22,762 nucleotides of DNA from an uncultured Prevotella sp. GTDB lineage: Bacteria > Bacteroidota > Bacteroidia > Bacteroidales > Bacteroidaceae. Numbering within the stretch: position 1 is the stretch's first letter; each line of letters begins with the position of its first letter. Both the position numbers and the translations under genes were made by a program. The stretch spans positions 1-22,762 of the forward strand of contig UQKO01000043.1 in NCBI GenBank assembly GCA_900541575.1, given 5' to 3'. Positions 14,623-22,458 of this stretch are shown piece after piece. Below the pieces are notes generated by a model. That model searched no databases, was not told where the DNA came from, and saw nothing but the letters and a program-made list of their open reading frames with translations.

Positions 14623-16362
14623 TTAGCGAATCAAGATTTTCTGACCATTGACAATATAGAGGCCACTCTTTAGTTTTTTAAGAGCTTCAGAAAGCGAGGA
14701 TTCTGTAAAAATGTAACGTCCCTGCACATCATACACCTTAATGGTTGCACTCGTATGGTCTAAAACAGGAGAAAATCCCGTAGCAGGAGTTTTCACAAAA
14801 AGCTCCACAGGGCGTTGTCCATTCGTATAGGTAGAGAAGCGCGGACTGCTTACATTGTATCGTATGCTGCGCGAAGAATACTGGTTGTTCGTAATAACAG
14901 CCTCACCTGAAGACGAAATGCAAATGGTCCACTGTGCATTAGTGGCCTTGGCATCAGATGAATAATTAAGAGCATTCTTATCCGAAAGCAAAGACAAATA
15001 GTTGTCTTCCACAGCATCATAGAAGGTCCAAGCATCTGCACCTCCACCAAGTGTCAATTCATAAGGAAGACTACCTGTACCGACTTCAGTTTCAATAATC
15101 TTATCGTCAGAGATTGAAACGGAAGCAGCCTTTCTGACTGCTGATTTTTTGTCGGATGCACTCAGAGCCAAATTCTGCGATGGGCATACAATCAACACCT
15201 TATTGCCAACCGAAAGATTCGCTGCGTTAGTCACAAGAGTGTATACATGATTTCCTTCGGGCAATTCGCTAGCAATGGTATAATTAGCCACAACGCTTTG
15301 ACTTTTCACCTCGCCCAACATAGCATAAGCTTGAATAGTGGTAGCTTCGTTTATCGTCACATGTGCAGCACCATAAGCCGACTGCAAACTTCCACCATTG
15401 ACAATATAATAAATAGAAGCTCCTTCCGTGGCAGAAGTGATTGTTACGTCCGTTCCTTTTGACACAACCCCCGCTGCTGGATAAAAGGTTGGAGTTTCCA
15501 CTTCCTCAGAAGGAGGTGTCACACCACCATGACCATAGTTGTCGGGATCGAAATAGCGCCCAATACTATCCCCCCATACATATTGTTCCAATCCAGGATA
15601 ATCAATATACGGATTACGATTGTGCTGAATGGTATACACCGCATTGTTGCGATCGATTTCTTTTTGACTTACAGGATCTTCATGAGCCCAACGGAGCAAC
15701 ATGGTAAGCGCCCAATTGGCATACGCAGGATAGGAATTCTTCGAGAGCATAGGCGAACTCCAACCTGCTATCTTATCTTCATAAGCCGTGGCCATATAGA
15801 AATAGGTACGTGCGAAGTCGCCTTTATACTCATCATTGGGTTCGAACACTGTGCCTGAATAACCTGCGACACAGCTCGGTCCTAACTTACTATAACCTCC
15901 ATTGGAAGTATACGTAGGAGCATTAGTTTCACCAAAAGGATAGTTACTGCGACGATTATTTACATAACCATCCGTGGGATAAAGATGAAACAGATCCGTA
16001 TACATAGGCTTTGCATCAGAGAACCAACTTTTTGGGAAAGAATGTTCTCGGTTGAACACGTCGCCCTCTTTTGAATAATTACCTTTGTGACCCTTTTCTG
16101 GATCAAAGTTCGTCTTGCTGGAATACATATCCCATATCTTACCATCAGCACGTACGTCAGTGGTCTTAAATGCCGTCCACAACGCATCATAGCTTAAAGC
16201 TGTATGGTTGGCTATTTTTTTAAACAAGGCCGTTTTCAAATCCGCTCCGGTCTTACCTTTTGCTCCACTATAATAGCCCGAAGGAGCTTGCGCTTGTAAG
16301 CACAAGATCATACAAAACAAGCTACAAAGAAGCATCAGACGCTTTAAGTAATAATGATTCAT
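14623..16362 (-). CDS. Secreted endonuclease I family nuclease with sorting domain
   Basis: From the ATG at 16362 this is a 579-residue protein. The signal peptide is about 1-25 (ending LQA-Q). The endonuclease I domain (about 28-275) has the catalytic NREHSFPKSW with His107, DLFHLYPTDGYVNNRRSNYP, and RNNAVYTIQHNRNPYIDYP. A chitobiase-C-terminal/Fn3-like module follows (about 290-365; PTFYPAAG, VTITSATEGASIYYIVNGG), then an uncharacterised beta-rich segment. The C-terminus (about 538-579: VYDVQGRYIFTES, LKKLKSGLYIVNGQKILIR) looks like a type IX secretion sorting domain. It probably degrades extracellular DNA or RNA for nutrition, biofilm turnover or immune evasion. The frame extends 41 codons upstream, but that part is not signal-like. 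Only a weak -7 match (CATATTTG, 16402-16395 on -) was found upstream. Confidence 0.9.
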   Translation of the reverse strand: MNHYYLKRLMLLCSLFCMILCLQAQAPSGYYSGAKGKTGADLKTALFKKIANHTALSYDALWTAFKTTDVRADGKIWDMYSSKTNFDPEKGHKGNYSKEGDVFNREHSFPKSWFSDAKPMYTDLFHLYPTDGYVNNRRSNYPFGETNAPTYTSNGGYSKLGPSCVAGYSGTVFEPNDEYKGDFARTYFYMATAYEDKIAGWSSPMLSKNSYPAYANWALTMLLRWAHEDPVSQKEIDRNNAVYTIQHNRNPYIDYPGLEQYVWGDSIGRYFDPDNYGHGGVTPPSEEVETPTFYPAAGVVSKGTDVTITSATEGASIYYIVNGGSLQSAYGAAHVTINEATTIQAYAMLGEVKSQSVVANYTIASELPEGNHVYTLVTNAANLSVGNKVLIVCPSQNLALSASDKKSAVRKAASVSISDDKIIETEVGTGSLPYELTLGGGADAWTFYDAVEDNYLSLLSDKNALNYSSDAKATNAQWTICISSSGEAVITNNQYSSRSIRYNVSSPRFSTYTNGQRPVELFVKTPATGFSPVLDHTSATIKVYDVQGRYIFTESSLSEALKKLKSGLYIVNGQKILIR

Positions 16363-16497
16363 CAGTTTTTTGTATTTTGGGTTGATAAAATATACAAATA
16401 TGGGAAGGAGGGAAATAAGGATTAAGTGAACAGACGAAGTATAATTATAAGAAGAATAGAGACTTCCTTTACTTACTAGTCTCAAATTCTAGATTTA

Positions 16498-16541
16498 GGA
16501 TGGTTCTATAAATTCTGATGATGGAATTTATAGAACCACCC
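16498..16541 (+). repeat. Palindromic repeat, copy B (internally deleted form)
   Basis: Arms GGATGGTTCTATAAATTC (16498-16515) and GAATTTATAGAACCACCC (16524-16541) match at 17 of 18 positions with an 8-base loop TGATGATG. It equals copy A with exactly 22 bases removed between the two AATTCTGA direct repeats, and it has the same orientation as copy A. Confidence 0.85.
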
Positions 16542-16726
16542 ATTACTAATTCGTCAGCAAAATCCCACGATTTCTCACTTTTTCAATAGCTAAAGAATGT
16601 AGTTTTCAATTTGCAAAGTTCCCACTTTTATCGCACCCCTACAAGTTTTAAGTCACTTTTATCACAAAATTATATGGTAAGCATACGTTTTCTCCTTGTC
16701 TGCTAGTCCATATCAGCGCTTTTGCT

Positions 16727-16734
16727 TACTTTTG
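16727..16734 (+). promoter_or_regulatory. -7 box of the TPM-domain gene
   Basis: TACTTTTG matches the -7 consensus. No TTTG is seen at the -33 distance. RNA would start near 16741, giving a leader of about 20 bases. Confidence 0.55.
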
Positions 16735-16759
16735 CATAAGATAAGATAAGCTCTGCCCT

Positions 16760-17668
16760 ATGCAAAAAGTACTACTTCTTCTAATAGCAGCATGCTCTTT
16801 CCTACTCTCATTTGCTCGAAAATGGACACCAGAAGATGTGCCCATGGTGCATCTACAAGATGCGCGACGCTATGTGTGCAACCCTGAGAACGTGCTTTCA
16901 CAAGCGGCTGTAGATTCGACAGACCACATGCTGATACGATTGCAACGAGACAAAGGGGTTCAGACGGTAGTAGTTGTAGTAAAACAGATTGAAGGAGATG
17001 ATCCCTACCAATTTGGTATGGCCATTGGTAAGAAATATGGAGTAGGTTCTGGAAAGCAACGCACTGGATTGATTGTGGTACTTGCTACCGAAGACAGGAG
17101 TTTTCAAATTCTTACAGGCAACGGACTTGAAGGCACTCTTCCCGATGCAATTTGTCGCAGAGTGCAAAATCGAATTACGATGCCTGCCCTCAAAGAGGGA
17201 AAATGGGACGAAGCGATTATGGGAACAATTCGTGGGCTCGATTCTTACATCCGCGGAGATGAATCGCTAACCGCCGACCCCGAAGAAGACGATGAAACAG
17301 ATGCTGCTATCGCAGGATTCATATTGGCTGCATTCCTTATCGCTATTATCTCCTATGCTATCTACAAAAGCCAAAAACGCTATAAATGTCCTCAGTGTAA
17401 AACGCGTATGCGCGAAGTTCACAGGAAACGCTTGCGCATCAACAAGGGTACAGGAGAATGGAAATACCGTGTTCTGCTTCGCTGTCCAAAATGTGGACGA
17501 GAAAAGGTGATCTATGAAGACGACGACACTCAAAATGGAAGTAGCACAATACCTCCTATAATGCCAATAGGTGGAGGCAATAGTTCGGGTGGATTCTCGG
17601 GTGGAAGTATAGGTGGCTCATTTGGTGGAGGCACATTCGGCGGTGGCGGAAGCGGCGGCCGTTTCTAA
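16760..17668 (+). CDS. TPM-domain membrane protein with zinc ribbon and Gly-rich tail
   Basis: A 302-residue protein with signal peptide (1-19), an extracytoplasmic TPM domain (about 35-165; YVCNPENVLSQAAVDS, VVVVVKQIEGDDPYQFG, RTGLIVVLATEDRSFQILTGNGLEG), an acidic linker and one membrane span (about 183-202). A cytoplasmic treble-like zinc ribbon follows, with CPQC (210-213) and CPKC (242-245), and the glycine/serine-rich tail ends GGGGSGGRF. The Gly-rich tail is usual in this family; the four-cysteine ribbon is a less common addition. TPM proteins are linked to envelope or photosystem maintenance, and their activity is debated. It is followed by lemA after 95 bases, a well-known gene pairing, so the two probably act together at the membrane. 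Confidence 0.9.
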   Translation: MQKVLLLLIAACSFLLSFARKWTPEDVPMVHLQDARRYVCNPENVLSQAAVDSTDHMLIRLQRDKGVQTVVVVVKQIEGDDPYQFGMAIGKKYGVGSGKQRTGLIVVLATEDRSFQILTGNGLEGTLPDAICRRVQNRITMPALKEGKWDEAIMGTIRGLDSYIRGDESLTADPEEDDETDAAIAGFILAAFLIAIISYAIYKSQKRYKCPQCKTRMREVHRKRLRINKGTGEWKYRVLLRCPKCGREKVIYEDDDTQNGSSTIPPIMPIGGGNSSGGFSGGSIGGSFGGGTFGGGGSGGRF

Positions 17669-17763
17669 CAAGAGGTCTCACACTTCTAGAAAAATATCAG
17701 TACGCTTTCATACGCATTTTCAAAGTATCTATTCATCAATACCTCGTATAATAACAGAATCTT

Positions 17764-18354
17764 ATGAAGAAAAGTTCCATCGTTCTGCTAGTAATCGGCG
17801 TAATCATCTTGATTATTGCCGTCGGCACACTGACCACTTATAACGGACTCGTAGCCAAAGACGAGTCGGTAGCCACGGCTTGGAGCAACGTACAGACACA
17901 GTACCAACGCCGTGCCGACTTAATCCCCAACTTAGTGAGTACTGTAAAAGGCTATGCGAAACATGAAAGTCAGACGTTACAAGATGTCGTATCGGCTCGC
18001 GCTAAAGCCACACAAATCACTATGGATGCAGGAAGCTTGACTCCTGAAAAGATGAAACAATTTCAGGAAGCTCAAGGTGAACTCTCACAAGCCTTAGGAA
18101 AGCTGCTCTCTATTAAGGAAAACTATCCCAACCTCAAGGCAAGTGAAAATTTCTCAGAACTCCAAGCACAACTAGAGGGTACAGAGAATCGTATCAACGA
18201 ATGCCGCCAACTCTACAACGAACAAGTGAAAGAATACAACATTGCCGTACGCCGTTTTCCCAAAAACATCGTAGCAAGCATGTTTGGTTTCGACAAAAAG
18301 ACTCCTTTCGAAGCCGAAACAGGAGCAGAGAAGGCACCCAACGTAGAATTTTAA
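17764..18354 (+). CDS. LemA family protein
   Basis: A 196-residue protein with an N-terminal membrane anchor (about 7-27) and a helical LemA domain. The domain begins LVAKDESVATAWSNVQTQYQRRADLIPNL and continues with VKGYAKHE, ENYPNLKASENFSELQAQLEGTENRI and YNIAVRRFPKNIVASMFGF, all typical of the family. LemA proteins form helical bundles of unknown biochemical role and are often encoded with TPM-domain proteins, as here. The pair is likely one transcript from the promoter at 16727. The hairpin at 18368-18393 lies after its stop. Confidence 0.95.
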   Translation: MKKSSIVLLVIGVIILIIAVGTLTTYNGLVAKDESVATAWSNVQTQYQRRADLIPNLVSTVKGYAKHESQTLQDVVSARAKATQITMDAGSLTPEKMKQFQEAQGELSQALGKLLSIKENYPNLKASENFSELQAQLEGTENRINECRQLYNEQVKEYNIAVRRFPKNIVASMFGFDKKTPFEAETGAEKAPNVEF

Positions 18355-18367
18355 TAAAAGAATCGGA

Positions 18368-18393
18368 CTAACGACCTAGGAAATTGTCGTTAG
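18368..18393. terminator. Stem-loop after lemA
   Basis: CTAACGAC (18368-18375) pairs perfectly with GTCGTTAG (18386-18393), with a 10-base loop; the tail CTCATTTCT is weakly T-rich. It could end the TPM-lemA transcript ahead of purM. Confidence 0.55.
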
Positions 18394-18432
18394 CTCATTT
18401 CTAAAAGACATACACAAAACTACCATATCCCC

Positions 18433-19602
18433 ATGGACAGCAAACAACGTTACATGATGCGCGGTGTATCCGCCATGAAAGAAGACGTGCACAACGCCAT
18501 CAAGAATATTGACAAAGGAATCTTTCCACAGGCTTTCTGTAAAATCATCCCCGACATCTTGGGAGGAGATCCCGAGTATTGCAACATCATGCATGCCGAC
18601 GGAGCTGGCACAAAGTCGAGCCTAGCCTATATGTATTGGAAAGAGACGGGCGACCTTTCTGTATGGAAAGGGATTGCACAGGACGCCTTAATTATGAACA
18701 CAGACGATTTGCTTTGCGTGGGTGCCGTAGACAATATTCTTGTTAGCTCTACCATCGGCCGAAACAAGATGCTCATTCCTGGCGAAGTAATCTCGGCCAT
18801 CATCAATGGCACAGACGAGTTACTTCAGCAAATGCGCGACATGGGCGTGGGCATTTATGCGACTGGTGGCGAAACAGCAGATGTGGGCGACCTCGTGCGC
18901 ACCATCATTGTAGACTCCACAGTAACTTGCCGAATGAAGCGCAGCGATGTGATTAATAATGCCAATATCCGTCCGGGCGATGTCATCGTGGGGCTTTCTT
19001 CTTGTGGTCAAGCTACTTATGAGAATGAGTATAACGGCGGTATGGGTTCAAATGGTCTAACTTCTGCCCGACACGACGTATTTGCCAAATATCTGGCAGA
19101 AAAATACCCCGAGAGCTACGATCATGCAGTGCCAGAAGAATTGGTATATAGCGGTGGCTACAAATTGACCGACGAAGTGGAAGGAGCGCCTATCAACGCA
19201 GGAAAACTTGTCCTCTCGCCCACTCGTACTTATGCCCCTGTGGTCAAGAAAATGCTCGATGAACTTCGTCCTGAAATTCATGGTATGGTACATTGCACAG
19301 GAGGAGCTCAAACGAAAGTACTGCACTTCGTAGGAGAAAATTGCCGTGTGATTAAGGACAATATGTTCCCTGTACCTCCCCTCTTCAAAGCCATTGCCAA
19401 ACAAAGTGGTACGGATTGGGCTGAAATGTACAAAGTATTCAACATGGGTCACAGACTCGAAGTATACGTACGTCCGGAAATAGCCGAACAAGTGATTGCC
19501 ATTAGCCAAAGTTTCAATATCGACGCTCAAGTAGTGGGTCATATAGAAGAAGGCAAACGCTCGCTTACAATCAAGAGCGAATTTGGAGAATTCAACTACT
19601 AG
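18433..19602 (+). CDS. purM: Phosphoribosylformylglycinamidine cyclo-ligase (AIR synthase)
   Basis: PurM closes FGAM to AIR with ATP in the fifth step of purine synthesis, in the cytosol. The 389-residue protein has PurM-superfamily signatures: HADGAGTKSSLAYMYWK near residue 54-70, the metal/ATP-binding IMNTDDLLCVGA, YATGGETADVGDLV, GLSSCGQATYENEYNGGMGSNGLTSAR, GMVHCTGGAQTKVL and FNMGHRLEVYVRPE. It is about 45 residues longer than the E. coli enzyme, in keeping with the Bacteroidota version as I recall it. A strong terminator follows, so it is probably a single-gene transcript although prfA lies close downstream, an arrangement common in the order. No clear promoter box was found in the 78 bases upstream. 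Confidence 0.9.
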   Translation: MDSKQRYMMRGVSAMKEDVHNAIKNIDKGIFPQAFCKIIPDILGGDPEYCNIMHADGAGTKSSLAYMYWKETGDLSVWKGIAQDALIMNTDDLLCVGAVDNILVSSTIGRNKMLIPGEVISAIINGTDELLQQMRDMGVGIYATGGETADVGDLVRTIIVDSTVTCRMKRSDVINNANIRPGDVIVGLSSCGQATYENEYNGGMGSNGLTSARHDVFAKYLAEKYPESYDHAVPEELVYSGGYKLTDEVEGAPINAGKLVLSPTRTYAPVVKKMLDELRPEIHGMVHCTGGAQTKVLHFVGENCRVIKDNMFPVPPLFKAIAKQSGTDWAEMYKVFNMGHRLEVYVRPEIAEQVIAISQSFNIDAQVVGHIEEGKRSLTIKSEFGEFNY

Positions 19603-19610
19603 CATATACT

Positions 19611-19695
19611 GCAAAGTACAAAAGAAGAAAATGGGATGGTTGGGACGAACGTCCGCATAACACATCTCCTTACTTCTTTTGCACTTTGCTTTTTT
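19611..19695 (+). terminator. Long-loop terminator after purM
   Basis: GCAAAGTACAAAAGAAG (19611-19627) and CTTCTTTTGCACTTTGC (19673-19689) pair at 16 of 17 positions and are followed by TTTTTT (19690-19695). The 45-base loop holds its own small hairpin, GGACG/CGTCC. Confidence 0.75.
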
Positions 19696-19734
19696 AGGGC
19701 GGTTTTATTCCTTCTGATGATACCTTTTCCAATT

Positions 19735-19971
19735 ATGGCAAAGAAGGCTCTTACTTTCATCATAATCGTTGCTACTCTGGCTTGTTTAGCGGAAATGATT
19801 CGCTTCTTTTATGGAATGATTTCTTCGCCAGAAAAAGTATCATTCTTTCGAATATTCACGACTTTCCTATCTGTGATAGGATGGCTATGCATCTGTTGGG
19901 AAGAGATTCGCAGACAGCGCATCAGCAATTGGATTATTGATTTTAGCAAAAAACTGAAACAACATTCATGA
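19735..19971 (+). CDS. Small two-span membrane protein, unknown
   Basis: From the ATG at 19735 this is a 78-residue protein with two hydrophobic segments (about 4-25 and 38-55) and a basic C-terminal tail (EEIRRQRISNW, SKKLKQHS). I do not recognise a family. The frame is open from 19636, but that start lies in the loop of the purM terminator and the added residues are implausible. ATGs at 19717 and 19735 both lie after the terminator, and MAKKALTF is the more typical beginning. Its stop overlaps the prfA start as ATGA, which implies co-translation with prfA and supports it being real. Confidence 0.6.
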   Translation: MAKKALTFIIIVATLACLAEMIRFFYGMISSPEKVSFFRIFTTFLSVIGWLCICWEEIRRQRISNWIIDFSKKLKQHS

Positions 19972-21071
19972 ATACACTCTTAGAAAAACTCAATGGCCTC
20001 GTAGCCCGCTTTGAAGAAGTCAGCACACTCATTACCGACCCTTCGGTGATTGCTGACCAACAGCGCTACGTACGACTAACCAAGGAATACAAAGAATTGG
20101 AAGACCTCATGACCGCACGCAAGGAGTATGCGGACTTACTATCCAATCTGGAAGAGAGCAAAGACCTGCTGCTCAATGAGACTGATCCCGAAATGAAGGA
20201 GATGGCTCGCGAAGAAGTGGTAAACTGCGAAAAACGTATTCCCGAACTAGAGGAAAGCATTAAACTGATGCTCGTACCTAAAGACCCTGAGGACTCAAAA
20301 AATGCCATTCTTGAAATTCGTGGCGGTACGGGTGGAGATGAGGCCGCTCTATTTGCAGGTGACCTTTTCCGCATGTACTCAAAGTATTGCGAGCGTAAGG
20401 GATGGAAACTAGAAGTTTCAAGCGCGAGCGAAGGTGCAGCAGGAGGTTTCAAAGAAATTGTCTGCTCCATCACTGGTACAGATGTATATGGCACGATGAA
20501 ATACGAAAGCGGTGTGCATCGTGTACAACGCGTTCCCGCTACTGAAACACAGGGTCGTGTGCACACCTCTGCAGCAACAGTGGCCGTACTTCCCGAAGCC
20601 GAGGCTTTCGATGTAGTGATTAATGAAGGCGAAATTAAATGGGACACTTTCCGTTCGAGCGGTGCAGGTGGACAGAACGTAAATAAGGTAGAATCAGGTG
20701 TACGTCTGCGCTATAACTGGAAAAATCCGAACACAGGAGAAGTAGAAGAAATTCTAATTGAATGTACCGAAACGCGTGACCAGCCCAAGAATAAGGAGCG
20801 CGCTTTGGCTCGTCTGCGCACATTTATCTATGATAAAGAACACCAGAAATACGTAGACGACATTGCCAACAGAAGAAAAACGCTTGTATCAACAGGCGAC
20901 CGCTCAGCAAAAATCCGCACTTACAACTATCCACAAGGACGAATCACTGACCACCGCATCAACTATACCATATACAATCTGCAGGCATTCATGGATGGTG
21001 ACATACAAGATTGCATCGACCACCTAATTATTGCCGAAAATGCCGAACGACTGAAAGAAGCCGAAATGTAA
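19968..21071 (+). CDS. prfA: Peptide chain release factor 1
   Basis: RF1 recognises UAA and UAG in the ribosomal A site and triggers peptide release. The 367-residue protein has the family layout: an N-terminal coiled domain, the codon-reading domain with the PxT tripeptide PAT (190-192) in VQRVPATETQGRVHTSA, and the catalytic GGQ loop SSGAGGQNVNK with Gly234-Gly235-Gln236. After GGQ the segment RYNWKNPNTGEVEEILIEC is several residues longer than in E. coli RF1. The start overlaps the stop of the small membrane gene by four bases, and the transglycosylase gene begins 15 bases after its stop, so the three probably form one operon. The promoter is not clear; it must lie after the purM terminator or transcription must read through it. 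Confidence 0.97.
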   Translation: MNTLLEKLNGLVARFEEVSTLITDPSVIADQQRYVRLTKEYKELEDLMTARKEYADLLSNLEESKDLLLNETDPEMKEMAREEVVNCEKRIPELEESIKLMLVPKDPEDSKNAILEIRGGTGGDEAALFAGDLFRMYSKYCERKGWKLEVSSASEGAAGGFKEIVCSITGTDVYGTMKYESGVHRVQRVPATETQGRVHTSAATVAVLPEAEAFDVVINEGEIKWDTFRSSGAGGQNVNKVESGVRLRYNWKNPNTGEVEEILIECTETRDQPKNKERALARLRTFIYDKEHQKYVDDIANRRKTLVSTGDRSAKIRTYNYPQGRITDHRINYTIYNLQAFMDGDIQDCIDHLIIAENAERLKEAEM

Positions 21072-21086
21072 TAGTAAAAGAAAGTC

Positions 21087-22349
21087 ATGCGAAAGATTAT
21101 TCTGCTTTGGACTCTTGTGCTTCCCCTACTCTACTCATGCCACAACAAATCAGCACAACAACGTGAAGAGAATGGCGCTTTTGCCAAAGCGAAGAAAACA
21201 GATGCTGGCGACAATCTGACCCGAATTGCAGAATCAGGCGAACTCATCATTGGTACCATCAGCGGCCCCGACACTTACTTTGACTATCAAGGACGAGGAT
21301 TAGGTTTGCAATATGCCCTAGCCGAAGACTTTGCGAATACACAAGGGGTGGGCGTAAGAGTGGAACTTGCCAAAGACAGTCTTGAATTAGCTCACATGCT
21401 AAAGAACGGCGACATAGACGTCGTAGCATATCAACTTTCTGAACAATTCTGTAAAAAAGAAGGATTACTGGAGGCTGGTTCAAACAACAAGAAAAAACAC
21501 ACCACTTGGGCTGTAAGAAGCAATGCCTCCGACTTGGCCGAGGCTCTCAATGATTGGTATGGCGAAGGGGTTGAAATAAAAGCAGAAAAAACCGAACGAA
21601 CATGGATAAAAAATCGTTCTGTGGTGCATCGCAAAGTGAGAGCCCCTTTTATCTCGCGCGAGAAAGGCATCATTTCTACTTATGACGAGTACTTTAAAAT
21701 AGCAGCTCGATATACGGGATGGGATTGGAAACTCATTGCAGCACAATGCTATCAAGAATCGGGCTTCGATCCGAATGCCATCTCATGGGCAGGAGCAGCT
21801 GGATTGATGCAGCTTATGCCTGCAACAGCCGCACAATTCGGACTGAGCAGAGACAAAATATTCTCACCCACCGACAATATTGCCACGGCGTCTAAAGTGA
21901 TTCGACATCTACAATCACAATTTTCAAACATTTCCGATGCTGAGGAACGCGTAAAATTTGTACTCGCTTCCTACAACGGAGGCATTGGCCATATACGCGA
22001 TGCACAAGCGCTAGCAAGAAAGCACGGATATGACGCAAACAAATGGGAATACGTTGGATTATTTGTGCGTAATCTGAGTAATGCACAGTATTATCGCGAC
22101 CCCGTAGTGAAATATGGTTATATGATAGGTAACGAAACCTACGGCTACGTGCAGAGTATCATGGAACGATGGCGTGCCTACGGAGGGAACGTACGCAATC
22201 TTGGAGCGGGCACAAACGCTATCTCTGACCAATCATTCTCTGCCAAAAGCGGAAGTTCAAGAAGAGATGGCTTTACACCGCACAAGAAGAATCGTTACAG
22301 CACACAGCAAAAGATACTCTCGCCAGAAGAATTGAGAAATGCAGAGTAG
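21087..22349 (+). CDS. MltF-like lytic transglycosylase lipoprotein
   Basis: A 420-residue lipoprotein with lipobox LLYSC (lipidated Cys18). It cleaves peptidoglycan glycan strands to 1,6-anhydro products in the periplasm. A shortened family 3 solute-binding-like domain lies at about 45-155 (GELIIGTISGPDTYF, ALAEDFANTQGVGVRVELA, MLKNGDIDVVAYQLS). The SLT domain (about 197-345) follows: QCYQESGFDPNAISWAGAAG with catalytic Glu224, GLMQLMPATAAQFGL, LASYNGGIGHIRDA and the late NETYGYVQSIMERW. The binding domain is about half the size of the one in E. coli MltF. The tail is Ser/Arg-rich and probably disordered. It is the last gene of the prfA operon; a truncated repeat and a terminator follow. Confidence 0.92.
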   Translation: MRKIILLWTLVLPLLYSCHNKSAQQREENGAFAKAKKTDAGDNLTRIAESGELIIGTISGPDTYFDYQGRGLGLQYALAEDFANTQGVGVRVELAKDSLELAHMLKNGDIDVVAYQLSEQFCKKEGLLEAGSNNKKKHTTWAVRSNASDLAEALNDWYGEGVEIKAEKTERTWIKNRSVVHRKVRAPFISREKGIISTYDEYFKIAARYTGWDWKLIAAQCYQESGFDPNAISWAGAAGLMQLMPATAAQFGLSRDKIFSPTDNIATASKVIRHLQSQFSNISDAEERVKFVLASYNGGIGHIRDAQALARKHGYDANKWEYVGLFVRNLSNAQYYRDPVVKYGYMIGNETYGYVQSIMERWRAYGGNVRNLGAGTNAISDQSFSAKSGSSRRDGFTPHKKNRYSTQQKILSPEELRNAE

Positions 22350-22358
22350 ACTCATATT

Positions 22359-22408
22359 CCATCATCAGAATGGGGTACCATAAATTCCAGAATTTATAGA
22401 ACCATCCT
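22359..22408 (-). repeat. Palindromic repeat, copy C (half element)
   Basis: Read on the minus strand this copy keeps the left arm (AGGATGGTTCTATAAATTC) and the centre of copy A, including the part missing from copy B. The similarity stops after TGATGATGGAAT, so the right arm is absent. Its broken side lies 10 bases from the transglycosylase stop codon. It can still fold on its own through ATAAATTC/GAATTTAT and GGT/ACC. Confidence 0.75.
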
Positions 22409-22415
22409 CTATCCC

Positions 22416-22458
22416 AACCGGCCGTTTTCTCTTAGACTAGAGGAAATGACCGGTTTTG
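22416..22458 (+). terminator. Terminator of the prfA-transglycosylase operon
   Basis: AACCGG (22416-22421) pairs with CCGGTT (22450-22455). After one mismatch the stem continues for ten pairs (22423-22432 with 22439-22448, two G-U) to a 6-base loop. The tail is TTGTATT, after two T residues inside the stem end. Confidence 0.75.

Larger units (their letters stand above)
16363..16759. other. Divergent intergenic region, nuclease and TPM genes
   Basis: About 400 bases without a credible gene. It holds a weak minus-strand -7 box near 16395-16402, palindromic repeat copy B (16498-16541) and the TPM-gene promoter (16727-16734). The rest is AT-rich and shows nothing recognisable. Confidence 0.6.

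Noticed and set aside
19057..19665. 202-codon frame opposite purM
   Set aside because: It is antisense to purM and crosses the purM terminator; its sequence matches no known protein pattern.
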